This document shows, one piece after another, positions 14,068-25,551 of a stretch of 64,000 nt of DNA (position 1 is its first letter; each line of letters starts with the position of its first letter). This DNA comes from Apricaphanius iberus. Lineage: Eukaryota; Chordata; Actinopteri; Cyprinodontiformes; Aphaniidae. Under the pieces are notes generated by a model. The model worked only from the letters and a program-made list of their open reading frames with translations. It ran no database searches and was not told the DNA's origin. The translations under genes and the position numbers were made by a program. The stretch lies in contig JAPXFQ010000256.1 in NCBI GenBank assembly GCA_028564705.1, positions 930,001 through 994,000 on the forward strand, in the 5' to 3' direction.

Positions 14068-15144
14068 TATTTGACCAGAAGCATTTAATTATGATGAGAA
14101 ATTGTTTTTTTTTTACTCAATATAGTGAAATTATTATTCAATGCAGGATAAACTTTGTTCTTGTGATAATGAGATGTTACTTTGAGATAAACACAAAAAA
14201 GTAATTTAAGTAAAACCCAGATAGTGGGCTGTTGATGTTGTCCATGTTTTCTGTAATCTGATCATTTTTACTGCAGAGTTAAGCCAAAACAAAAATGTTT
14301 ACTGCATTATTATTTTCAACCAAAATTCCAACAATAAAAGTAAATTGATAATTTAGCGGATCTGTGCTTCCTGTATGATTGTGACACCTTATTATACTTT
14401 AATTTACATTAAATTACAGGATTTAGCCACATGGTACCACAATCTGCAATGTTCTCATTTTCCAATGCAGGAAAAAAATACACTCATGAATTAGTATTTC
14501 TTTGAGGCGATATATACAACACAGCTTTATAGCTTTTATCCTATTCTCACAAGGTAGCAAAAATGGAAATACAACAAGGTTAAGAGCTGCTTAAAAGCAT
14601 AACTGTAAAAACTATTTTTGTTATTGTATTTTTTCCTGCAGCTTTTTAAGATCCTATTTAACTTTAGCTTTTTTGTTGTTCTCCTAAAGGCATTAAAATT
14701 ATCTGTATGTGCATAAACTCCAGTAGCACTCTCACATATATATATGTCATTCTGTTCTGAGTTACATAAGATAAAGCTTGTGCTATCAAAGGAAGAAAAG
14801 AGGAGATCTCAGAGAAGATGAGAAAATGTCATCAGCTGTAACAGTGATGAAGACTAAAACAGAGGGGCAGATCGATGTGTTCTTGATTGTCCAAATAAGA
14901 AAAGATCAGGCTCTGAATGTAGTCTGACAGACTCTCTGTCCGTCTATAAACATCTACACAGTTTCCACTGTATGTATAACGGAAAGGAAAGCGAAGAAAA
15001 TGCCTCAATTAGGAAATGAATTTTCTTGTGAAAACTGTCTTGTAGGGAAAAGTTTAGAGTGGACAGCCGTCTGAGAGGCAACAAGGAAAATCAACATAAT
15101 GACAAACATTATTCAACAGGATTTTTTTTACATCACATATTTAT

Positions 15145-15960
15145 TCTGAGGAACACTCTGCAAAAGTGCTTATACCCTCTCACCTTTTCCACATTTTGAC
15201 GCATTAAGACCGCAACATGGGTTTGATCTTGCTCGGATTTTATGTGATCCACCAACACAATGTGACACATAAATTGTGAAGTGGAAGGAAAATGATGCAT
15301 AGTTTATTATTTCTTTTAAAAAGAAGATATACTTTGTTTTTCTGTTCACTTTTTTACTGTTTACTAACAAACCCCTTTATAAAGTCCCATGCAACCTCCA
15401 GTTGTTGGATAATTAGTAAATAGAGTCAATCTATCTGTTATTTCAGTATAAATCCAGCTGTTCTGTGAAGGTCCAATAGTTTTATTAGAGAACCTAACTG
15501 AACAAACAGCATAACAAAAATCCCAGCAGACAGACCAAACATAAAGTTTTGGAGAAGTTTAAATCTGCGTTTGGTTACAAACCTACATTTAAAGCTTTCA
15601 ACATGGAGCACTGTTTAGTCCGTTATCCTAAAATGCAACAAGTAGTCCAGGACTTCTAAAACACTGCTGTCCACCTAAACTCAAAGCCCAAGTATGGGAA
15701 TAATAATCACCAAGGAAGCCTATTATAACCTAGAAAACCAAAAGAGATTCACACCTCAGGTAAACTTGGAGAACCTCAGGAAAATCTTTAAATAGACAAC
15801 TTAAGGCCCACTCAAAAAATCTGGCACCAATGGAAGAGTGACAGGAACAAAGGCAATTGTTGAAAGAAAGTCTTGTCTACAGATTCCGTGAAGTCATGCA
15901 AGGAGACCTAGCAATGAAGGATGAAGATGGTCAGATCTAGCCACAATTTAACTTCGTTGC
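15145..15960 (+). mobile_element. Tc1-like DNA transposon remnant, 5' part
   Basis: The start resembles the end of a common fish Tc1 element ('gcaaaagtgcttatacc', 'ttttccacattttg', 'ttttatgtgatccaccaaca', 'aattgtgaagtggaagga'). Downstream sequence ('aaactcaaagcccaagtatgg', 'aatggaagagtgacaggaac') matches its transposase-coding part, now full of stops. The catalytic DDE end is not visible. Similar remnants lie in several pdgfra introns. Confidence 0.65.
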
Positions 15961-16190
15961 CAATATGTCCAACACTGTAGCCTCTTTCAAAAGACAGTGC
16001 CGGCATCAGTGAGCCTTTTGGTCATTCATAAGTGGTCAGACTGTGATGGGAATGAAGCCTGATCAAGTGTTTTTCACAATGTTTACTTGCATTTTAAATA
16101 CTGCTGCTGTCTGGGGCTCAGCGCACATTCCACACATCATCATAATCCTCTCTCGTGCCAAGGCGTGATCTTTATTCATGAGTCTATCAT

Positions 16191-16325
16191 TGTGGGAATA
16201 TTGCAGCATTATTACAAACAAGCATGCCAGTATGAATGCTGCAATATTCCCGCATCGCCATCACACCACAGTGCATTGAAAAGACAAACGGTGCTGGCAG
16301 TATTACTCTAATATGCCACTGTGGT
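16191..16325. repeat. Two neighbouring inverted repeats
   Basis: The first has arms 16191-16210 and 16235-16254, pairing 19 of 20 bases (GGGAATATTGCAGCATT and its complement) around a 24-nt loop. The second has 9-bp arms ACCACAGTG (16265-16273) and CACTGTGGT (16317-16325). Neither is flanked by recognisable transposon ends. Confidence 0.85.
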
Positions 16326-16851
16326 ATCTTTTTAGTCTGTAACCTAAAAACACCAGTGGTGAGCAGTAACATGGTGCCAGGATTCTTCAACAGACACAGA
16401 AAAGCTTTTTGTTGGGAAGGAAGATGGAGCTAAACACAGGGAAGTCCAAGAAAAACAATGTTAAAAGCTGGAAAAGACCTAAAGGGGAAGTACCGTTTTT
16501 TGCAACCTGGACGTTATTTCTAACATGCATTATGTTCAGTTACTCACCAGGTGTTTAGATCCATTGACACTATTACACCGTGAGTTCAGAGGTGCTGCAT
16601 TGTTGTCTTCTGGGGTGATTTACAGGCTTTTAATTGAACTAAACGAATGACATCATGCGTCAACCCAGTTGTAGTCTGAGCAGGGCCTTCACACTGTGCT
16701 CTACGGCCGTCGGCTAGACAGTGCTTGCAATTGCAAACATCAACATGGTTTGCGTCAGTGTCCAGGAGACTCAAAACTTGTCTTAGTGAGTAAATGAATG
16801 TAATGCATGCTAGAAATACCGTCCAGGGTAAAAAAAAAATGTCCCCCTTAA

Positions 16852-17501
16852 AGCTTGGTTTATGCTTGACGCATATACATTACGCACGTAAATGAGACAT
16901 GCGGAACCGGCTGAGACGCCTTATTGCAGCATTTATACCTTTCGCAGCTTGTCCCTGCTGTGAGCCAATATTCTCAAAGACTGTAGGGGGCGGTATAGGT
17001 CCCTACGGCCTGCATACAACACAACACCATAGTAGAAGTAGAAATCATTGTTGATCACAACATGGCAACACCCGTGAGCTTAAACGAAGAGGAAGAACTT
17101 TTATGCAGTTTTATACTGTTTATGCTGTACTTATGTTAGGAAACAGATGAAAAAGGAGAGAGTCCACTTATCCATTAAACAAGACAAAACATTTTTTCAC
17201 TGTGTCCTTGTCTTTCCCAAGTGTGATAGCACTTTCTCCCCAAGAATTGTCAGCAATATTTTCTATGGGCCGAATGATAAAGATGTCTTTATTTACGAAT
17301 CTCCGCCAGTAGGTACTATGGCCAGTCCGCCATGTTATTCCACACAAGACAATCCGCGTGGTTAGAAAATATTCTAGTTGTGCGGTGCGGAAACGTATGG
17401 CTCCCCAGAGGCCACAAAAAGGGGAGTGGTTGTTGAAATGACATAATTTGGCTGTGTGGAGTCGTGCAGACCTCACGGATGTGTCAAGCATAAACCAAGC
17501 T
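16852..17501. mobile_element. 650-bp Harbinger-like DNA element
   Basis: Terminal inverted repeats begin AGCTTGGTTTATGCTTGAC at the left. The right end is the exact complement for 19 bp, with one mismatch before further matches. TAA flanks both ends (16849-16851 and 17502-17504), fitting the 3-bp TWA target duplication of PIF/Harbinger elements. No transposase frame survives; a short frame from about 17061 (MATPVSLNEEEEL) might be a leftover. It is probably non-autonomous. Confidence 0.75.
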
Positions 17502-17589
17502 TAAGTCTCAGGTCATAACTCACCTTAATACAGGCAGAGCTCTAATTAAGTTATTTAGAGCATAGCATATTCAGGTGTTAGAATGACCA

Positions 17590-17880
17590 GATTAAAGTAC
17601 AAATCTAAATCTAACTGAGGGCTACAATGTAGCTTGCCATCACCAGTGTCTGAATGTGTGTGTGGATGGATGAATGACTGAAAGTAGTGTAAAGCACTTT
17701 GTGGTCCTCTGACTGAAAAAAGTGCTATACAATTTCAGGCCATTTACCACTGTGTGCACGTGTGGGTTGTCTCCATGTACTCCAAAAACTTGACTGTTGC
17801 CCTATGACCGCTGGGGATTGGCACCAGACCCCCCACAACCCTTTGAGGATAAGTGGACTAGATAAGAAATGGATAGATAA
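17590..17880 (+). mobile_element. LINE/SINE tail fragments
   Basis: 17590-17740 has the widespread tail type 'gtaaagcactttg...gtgctatacaatttcaggccatttacc'. 17755-17880 has the SINE end type 'ggattggcaccagacccccc...gataagtgg...atggatagat'. Two short retroposon ends are joined directly before the LINE at 17890. Confidence 0.55.
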
Positions 17881-17889
17881 AATGTGAAA

Positions 17890-18740
17890 CAGTTTGAAGG
17901 TGATTCAATATTGCTTTTTGCAGATGATGTGGTCCTGTTGGCTGCATCTGAACGTGATCTACGGCTTTCGCTGGAGCGGTTCGTAGCCGAGTGTGAAGCG
18001 GCTGGGATGAGGATCAGCACCTCCAAATCCGAGACCAAGGTCTTGAGCCGGAAAAGGGTAAAGTGCCTTCTTCGGGTCGGGGATGGGGTCCTTCCTCAAG
18101 TGGAGGAGTTCAAGTATCTGGGGGTCTTGTTCACGAATGAGGGAAAAATTGAGCGGCAGATCGATGGTTGGATTGGTAAGGCGGATTGGTAAGGCGAATT
18201 GGTAAGGCGTCTGCAGTTATGCAGGCGCTGTACTGGTCTGTCGTGGTAAAGAGAGAGCTGAACCAAAAGGCAAAGCTCTTGATTTACCGGCCGATCTACG
18301 TTCCTACCCTCATCAATGATCACGAACTTTGGGTGGTGACCGAAAGAACAAGATCACGGATACAGGCGGCTGAATTTAGTTTCTTCCACAGACTGGCTGG
18401 GCTCTCCCTTAGAGATAGGGTCATCCGGAGGGGGCTCAGAGTAGAGTCGCTGCTCCTCCACATCGAGAGGAGTCATTTGAGGTGGTTCGGGCATCTGGCC
18501 AGGATGCCTCCTGGACGCCTCCCTGGTGAGGTGTTCCGGGCACGTCCCACCAGGAGGAGGCCCAGAGGAAGACCCAGGACTCGCTGGAGGGACTATGTCT
18601 CCCGGCTGGCCTGGGAACGCCTCGGGATCCCTCCCGAGGAGCTTGCCCAAGTGGCTGGGGAGAGGAAAGTCTGGGTCTCTCTGCTTAGGCTACTGCCCCC
18701 GCAACCCAACCCCGGATAAGCGGAAGAAGATGGATGGATT
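17890..18740 (+). pseudogene. RTE-like LINE reverse transcriptase, broken
   Basis: This is the 3' third of a non-LTR retrotransposon. 17884-18192 contains the reverse-transcriptase motif LLFADDVVLLA, then SKSETKVLSRKR and QVEEFKYLGVLF. 18186-18719 continues with SIYVPTL-type sequence, HIERSHLRWFGHLARMPPGR and GRPRTRWRDYVSRLAWERLG, and ends at TAA (18717-18719). A GATAAGCGGAAG...ATGGATGG tail follows. The frame is broken near 18180 by a 13-bp unit present three times (18171-18209). The 5' part is missing. The closest group I recall is the Expander/Rex3 RTE type in fish; this assignment is tentative. Confidence 0.8.
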
Positions 18741-18744
18741 TTAA

Positions 18745-20490
18745 AGGTATAAAGGCTTTTGCGAGGTGCTGTCTTTTGATTTAAGGACTCTATCTACGGG
18801 GATATGCTGGAGCCTTTAAAACAATGGGCTCAGGTTTAGTTTCTAGCCTCATTTGAATAAAGATTTAATTTGAAAAATTAACTCCCAGCATGAAAACTGA
18901 CTGGATCCGAGTGACTAACAGGTGTGAAAAGGTGCAGCTTACATACAGATTAAACAGTTTTGCTTTTTTGCACCTTCACAAGCCTATAAACAGAAGACAG
19001 AAGAAGATTTTGGCCCACATCTATTCATGGATCTAGCTGGCGACAAAAGAAGCCGCCCGGACACACATTCCTGCCTGCTTCTGCTCCAGCACACAAGCTC
19101 TATCCCAGGGATTTCCCAACCCTTTCAGTCAGGAGAAAAACAGGCTACAATATCACCTCTTTTAAAATGAGCTGGGACTGGTGCGCTTAAGGGGTCCTGT
19201 CATTCTCTCCTCCTAATTCAAGTTTAACTGGAAGTCAGACGCTCAGAGAATCTTTGAGAACATTTCAGGTTTGGGTCAGGGCCCATTTATAGGTGAATTA
19301 ATTCACAGGGCTCTGCATTTTCTGTGCAGTGGAGACTCTTCAGACAAAGTTTGCAGGCATTACCCTGAGGCCAAATAATTTTCCTAAAAGTCAGATCATT
19401 AACAAAAATAAAACAGCCTCTTGATCTTCTTGGAAACCAGTGAGTGGCCCAGTAATGAGCCCTTAGAGCTGATAAGTAAAGATGTACTGCAAAGTGAACA
19501 TCAATGGGACTGTCTCTTATTTACAATACGGACAGAAATTCAAGACTATTTGACAACTCAAGCAAAAACAGATTGAAGTAAGGGCTGATCTGAGCTTTTT
19601 CTCTCTAATGGCATTTGCTCACTCTTTTGGAAACAATAGAGGAGATAAGGGGACCAATCGGAATTTGAACAATAAGCTTCAATAAAGATGTCTCCATGAA
19701 CTTTAGGGTCGCAATCAGTCGGTGTTTATCTCATTTTCGGGGCTCCTTGATTGCGTGGGCCATGAAGCGCGGTCTCGTATACAGGAAGCATTGAGTGTGG
19801 ACATCCAGACACACTCGTTTGGGCGCGGGAGAACACACTTCAGTCTGGAGTGTCTGGTCTAAACGGCTCAGTGAGACTGAGGAGCGTCTCTCTAATTAGA
19901 GGGAGCCTGGTGCAGGACATCTCTATAGGCCATCAACAGGACCCTCGTTGGCTTTGTTCGGCAACCTCTTCTTCCACTGAGGCTGTCACTTTAGTTTTCT
20001 AAAGGGCTGAGGGCCCGGGCTCCTTAATGATGTGTGAGTCCAATAACTAGAACTGTTTGTGGATAGATTTAAGGACACTGCTGCAATAAAACAATCCACT
20101 GACACTAAAGAAAATCTCCTTCCTGATCCATGTTTTCTGAAGTTTATTGATCCCCAAATCCTCAAAAACTCCTAGCAGGAGACAATAAACGGTTCTGAGT
20201 TGCTTTGTTTTTCCTCTCCATGCTGTCACGGTGTTTAACATGTGATTATTTCTAAAACAGTTTTGCATACAAACCTAATTATTCATTGAGATATAAATTA
20301 AATTCCACATTCATGGACACAGTAAGCTCCCCCTGACTCCTGCAGGATGCCTTTCAGAGACAAGTCTCTTTTTCACTGCCCTTCTCCTTTCTCCTGCAGA
20401 CCCCGAAATGGGGAGAAGCCGCTGCAGCTGCTGTTCACATCAAACAGATAATTGCTAATGAAAAGTCATTGCGTGACATTATGTCGTCCA
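18745..20490. promoter_or_regulatory. Repeat-poor stretch, possible gsx2 enhancers
   Basis: After the LINE the sequence becomes non-repetitive and balanced in composition, without any coding signal. It contains many homeodomain-type cores (for example TGAATTAATTCAC near 19300, CTCTAATTAGAG near 19890, CAGATAATTGCTAATG near 20445). Such stretches upstream of ParaHox genes are often conserved enhancers. This is inference; conservation was not tested. Confidence 0.35.
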
Positions 20491-20491
20491 T

Positions 20492-20716
20492 GGGATCATT
20501 GTTCATTTCCCCCCTTTGCCACTTAAATTTATACAGAGGGTTTCATAGTGTTTTTGAGTTTGTGTTGCCTGGAGACTAATAAAGGAGCAAATCATCCTCT
20601 GCACAACAATGCAAAGTTTGTAAAAGTAGGCGTTTATACAAGTTAATGGCGGATTTAGAACAAAACTTTAATGGTCTTCTTCACAGTATAATATGGCGTG
20701 GAACGCAAAGTGAAAG
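20492..20716 (+). repeat. Copy 1 of a duplicated non-coding block
   Basis: From 'gggatcatt' to 'tgaaag' this block matches 23869-24078 nearly throughout, in the same orientation, with small indels. Shared runs include 'cacttaaatttatacagag', 'cgtttatacaagttaatgg' and 'cttcttcacagtataatat'. It shows no transposon ends. It may be a duplicated regulatory block or an unrecognised dispersed repeat. Confidence 0.85.
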
Positions 20717-20719
20717 GGG

Positions 20720-22190
20720 GGGGGGCGTCTGCAGTGCACTTCAACAACTTTATACGTTTTACTGCACGTAGAGACACATAAACCTTTTGTGATGTACAAA
20801 CACGTATAGTCAAACCACTGCATTTGTCTATTAGTTCTTAAATACTCTAAAAATTGTAAGCTTTTTATCATATATCCTATTCAACTTAAATTTGTAAGTT
20901 TCTGAATAGACCAATGATTAATAGCCCATCAATGGGGTTTGAAAAGGCATTGAATAGTGAAGGGGAACTGCTGCACTGAAGGGAGCACAGCAGTGGATGG
21001 TAAATAACAGACAAACTGAGATTATAGGGCCATGAGTGTTTTTTTTAAATTTCTGATATTCAACTCTTTTTTTATTATTTACCATTTAAACAGTGAGTGA
21101 TAGTTCACAAGCCTCATTTGGTACGCAACATCTTAACCAAAGGGGGGGAAAAAACTGTAGTCTTGTCAACTTGAGCAGAATAAAGGGAATCAAAGGTTTT
21201 TTTTTCTCCCTTAAATGGACTAATTTTCTCCTTGAATTATGAAAGTAATGGCTAGGTAACAGCCTGTGCTCGGGACCCGACGGCTTAATGCCTCCTAAAT
21301 CCTTCCACGTGGCTCCACTAGTCCTGGCAATTAGGTCTCATTATAGCCTCATAAAGGATCTCATTTGTGGGATTACTTAATAGACAATGAAATTTTATCA
21401 TGCAGAATTATGGAAAAATAATATCTGAGCTCGCATTGGGGTGCTGAGGGCGCACGCCACACATCATTCCGCTCCGTTTGCTTGCTCTCCTCTCTTCACC
21501 CCCATCTCCTCCTCCTCACTTCACTTCCTCTGCAGTTCATATTTGTATCACAACAACTGTGCGTCCTCCCTGTCAAATGCCAAATTCACTTTATTATAGC
21601 AATTATTGTCTGTGTGACAGACATGCCCATTTCATTTTTAGGATGGTTGGATTTTAAAGACTTTCTAATTCTTTCCATGAGTGTGTTTGTAACCACACTT
21701 CAATAAGTGCACCATTCGTTTGCGCTGATCAGCAGTTTTATGTGTCTTATATAACATAGAAAATATGACAAACAACTTAGAATCATATCTGTATTCTTCA
21801 ACTTCTTTTTTCATTATTTTCTTTGTCAAGGTTCCGGATGGAAATAAAATATATATCTTTGAGAATAAGTCAAACTTGAATCAAGCACATTTTTTTGTAA
21901 AACTTATGATAATTAATGGTAAAAAAATTTTTTTTAACAAATCCTACTAAAACATTTTGAATACAATCTAACAAAAGATGTCAGTTTAGTCAACCATTGA
22001 TCTCTTCAGCAGTGTTCTCAAAATTGCTGCAATATTAGGTTCTGATCCCTTTGGTGGGAAATAAAAGACTTTTGACAAATGTTGGAACTTTTTCTGCCAT
22101 TCTGTTATAGACCTTTGGAGACTTTGACAGCATTACATGTATTTTCTTTATCCTTTCAACAAGCATTGGGACCCGCAAGCATTGACTATC
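20720..22190. other. Intergenic DNA, partly enhancer-like
   Basis: No gene is seen. 21190-21480 is repeat-free with several TAAT/ATTA cores (for example GGCAATTAGGTC, GATTACTTAATAG) and resembles the block at 18.8-20.5 kb. 21700-22100 is plain AT-rich DNA. Confidence 0.35.
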
Positions 22191-22194
22191 ATTG

Positions 22195-22335
22195 GTCACT
22201 TTCCCTGCGACAGACTGGCGTCCTGTCCAGGGTGTACCCTGCCTTACGCCTGTTAACTGCTGGGATAGGCTCCAGCTGCCCCCGCGACCCTGAATTGGAT
22301 AAGCGGCTAAGATAATGGATGGATGGATGGATGGT
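22195..22335 (+). mobile_element. SINE/LINE 3' tail
   Basis: It carries the common end 'ctgcgacagactggcg...ctgtccagggtgtaccctgcc...gggataggctccagc...ggataagcgg', then four GGAT units. The element is 5'-truncated. Confidence 0.7.
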
Positions 22336-22447
22336 CACTTTCCCATCCTTAATCACCTAAAGGCCTTGTCCTCAGGTAGTAGTCCCTCCAACCTGCAATC
22401 AGAGCATTTAACTTTAAATTATGTTGATTAGATGATGACATCATTTA

Positions 22448-23049
22448 GGCCGTTTTCACATGTGTGGCCGTACCAGAAAACGGGCAGAGAAAATGCTAAT
22501 TTTTTCTGTTCACATGGCACGGATCTCTGCCCATATTGCGATCCAGTCTTTTACTACAAATAAACAGCAGGTGGCGGTATACAAATAAGTCTTAGTTCTC
22601 CAACAAACAAGGGAGTGAGAAGTACACACGTCATAAAACGAGCGACAGCCTAGAATGTAAACAAACTGGTCTACTGGTCAGCTGCTACCTGAAGCCATCT
22701 ACAGGGTGAGTGTTGTAGTAAACCCGCGTTTTGTAACCTGCTGTGTTGCTGTGGGATGCTTGAATCGCGTTGTTTTGGTATTTGTATGGTCGCGAGGTGA
22801 TTCTGTAATTTGGCCGGCGGTGTCGTCATTTCGCATGGAGCGCGTCTATTGTCTTGAGTACGGCCAGAGTACGGGTTGTGTTCACATGGTACGTGGCCGC
22901 TCGTACCTGGACTCGGATACTACCTCCAAGGCAGGTCTCTCTGGCCGTATTCTGGCACGGTACAGTCTCTGTTCACATGGTACGAAATAAGTGGATTTTG
23001 ACCAAATACCGTACCCGAGTACGGACTCCCGTACCATGTGAAAGCGCCC
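22448..23049. mobile_element. 602-bp inverted-repeat DNA element
   Basis: The left end GGCCGTTTTCACATG and the complement of the right end GGGCGCTTTCACATG form inverted repeats. TTA flanks both sides (22445-22447, 23050-23052), as in Harbinger-type insertions. The motif TTCACATGG followed by (T)ACG recurs inside at about 22510, 22880 and 22973, so the element has internal copies of its own ends. There is no transposase. Confidence 0.7.
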
Positions 23050-23868
23050 TTAGTGACTTCTAGTGACTTTTAGGGAAGCGGTGTTCCTTCCTCAGTGCAG
23101 TGCCCAATAAGTACAGTGACTCAACATATAACTTAGTAAAGGTTAAGAGTTGGGATTCTATGTTCTTTTATCTAGCTCAGCACCAGTCTAAGACTTAAGT
23201 AAAAATTGCTAGCAAGCTGAGCTTCTCACAGTTGTTGCCATTGAACAAAACTCTCTAGCTGTTTTTCCACAGGGAAACCACATTAGAAAATACTTTAATT
23301 TTAAACATGTACTAATATTTAGTGACACTGCATGCTTTAACCATAAATTTGTTTTATTTTTGTATTCTTGTTGTCCTGATGGAAAAACCAATTGACCTAC
23401 TGAAAGAAACAATGGAGGATCCATCAAAACATTCTGAGAAGCAGAATGGATGTTCTGTACACAGGAGACTGCTTGTACCCACAATGAGTGGAGATGAAGC
23501 TGTATGATTATTAATCAGGTCTATCAGATATTGATCAATCTGAGCTTGGAGGTTTTAAAGAAAGATTTCTGGATCAAGAAAACTGTAAATACACATTGAA
23601 GCTGCTGGGTCATATCTTGAGTTTGGGTAGTTTACAGAAAATTCTGATCACATTTTAACATCCTGAACTTCTTAATGATCCGATTAAACAAAATTTCCTC
23701 GAAAATAAGTAATAAGTAGTAAGACGTTAAGATGATGCTAGATGTATTATTAGTTCTTACTAGAAAACAACTTTGTGGACTTAAGATAAAATTAAATCTA
23801 AAGCAAGGTGGTGCTATATGCTATATATCCTATGCTCACCATTCTTGATTTACCTAAAGAATTGCTTT

Positions 23869-24078
23869 GGGATCATTGCCCCCCCCCCTTTGCCACTTAA
23901 ATTTATACAGAGAGTTTCATAGTGTTCTTGAGTTTGTGTTGCCCGGAGTCTAATAAAGGAGCAAATCAGCACAACAATGCAAAGTTAGTAAGAGCAGACG
24001 TTTATACAAGTTAATGGCGTTTAAAACCTTAGCGGTCTTCTTCACAGTATAATATGGCATGCAAGGCAAAATGAAAAG
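23869..24078 (+). repeat. Copy 2 of a duplicated non-coding block
   Basis: This is the second copy of 20492-20716, about 3.4 kb downstream and nearer gsx2. It is slightly shorter owing to small deletions. The match starts and ends abruptly, as expected for a local duplication. Confidence 0.85.
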
Positions 24079-24589
24079 AGTAGGAGTGGTGGTGGTGGAG
24101 GGGAGGCTACTTATAGTTATTATATACAGTATATATATATAGTTAGAATTATTTCTAGAACCAAAACATGAACCCGTCTTCAGCTTTTTTTTCTATTTCA
24201 TTAAAAATAAGTTACATTTTAAAAATAAATTGTTATTATTACTAAAATTTTGATCAGCTTGGACCTATACAATAGTATACTAGTTCAAATCTATAACCAA
24301 ACTGGGTTGTCATTTTAGCCTTAGAGCTTTTAAAGTGTATTTTCTGGTGTTCTAATTATCATGAAGATATTTGTATTATTATAATAAATAGCCTAATAAA
24401 ACATAAATTAAGGATATTATCAGTTACCTTTATAGTTTAAATACATTTACCACACATAATCGTTACAACCTAGTTCATTTATGTGAATACATAACTTAAT
24501 CAATGTAAACTTTTAAATAAGTTTAACTGTTTGCATGTTAACGTTGTTTTATCAGTGTAACTCTTATATTTAGTACCTGGACCGCCTGC

Positions 24590-24990
24590 ACCCCATTGAC
24601 GGCTCTCCTCTCTTCTCCTCTCGTCTCCTCTCCGAGGCTCTTTTACTTGGCAGATGAAAGCAAAAACTAAACCTGCCGGGTGACCCGCCGGGGGGATCAA
24701 ACTCGCTAATTATCGTCACAAGATGAGGGATTAACGAATTTCTGAAATAGCTGCCTGTTTACCCCCGCACAGACCCACCATTATAAACACTTTCTAATTG
24801 AATCCTAATCGCCGTCAAATAGCCGCGGCCCAGACTCATCAACGGTTTATAATTCCTTAATTGCCTGAAGTGAAACCTGGACCAACCGGATTCAATGTGT
24901 GATTATGGTTGCTGAGCAATTAAAGCTCCTTATCTTCCCTTGAACAATTCCTTAAATCGCATTTCTGGAAAGTTTTGTTTTCCTATTGGG
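24590..24990 (+). promoter_or_regulatory. Candidate gsx2 proximal enhancer
   Basis: This repeat-free stretch 0.6-1 kb before gsx2 is crowded with homeodomain-type sites: CTAATTATCG, GATTAACGAATTT, CTAATTGAATCCTAATCG, CCTTAATTGCC and GCAATTAAAG. Such clusters are typical of conserved enhancers, and Gsx proteins bind TAATTA-type sites, so feedback or input from other homeodomain factors is possible. The function is inferred. Confidence 0.5.
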
Positions 24991-25050
24991 GAATTAATGG
25001 AAAATGTGGGAAAATAATGTTATTTGGATTTCATGCGTCACACTTAAAAT

Positions 25051-25051
<1 letters not shown>

Positions 25052-25117
<66 letters not shown>
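25052..25117. repeat. (ATT)n microsatellite
   Basis: About 22 ATT units, 0.43 kb upstream of the gsx2 start codon. Confidence 0.97.
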
Positions 25118-25118
<1 letters not shown>

Positions 25119-25551
25119 GAAATTAGCTGTTTTACTTGAAAACGTTTTTATTAAAAACATTTTATCAGTATTAATTAATTATTAATAAGTATATTACGGT
25201 GGAGTGGTACAATAAATTGCCAATGTGAATAGTCATATTACGTATATTACTGAATCTCTTCTAACGCAAAACTTTTGATTGTACATTTTCAGGATGCAAA
25301 ATATAAAAAAAATGAGAAAAAATCTGCCAGTTGCAATCGGAGAAGTAGAGAGGCATCACGTGGCTTGGGTCAGTGACAGCAGAAACTCTTGGAGCCGGGT
25401 GCGCACGTGGGTGACGATGCAGGGCCAACCCCTCTTTGGGGTCCCTTTTGTTGAACCATCAAACATAAGCACCTTTGGAGATCCCGAGGGCTTCACATGA
25501 GAAACAGCCGTCATCCTGCGCACTGGGCGATAACTTCTCAGCGGCGCAGCC

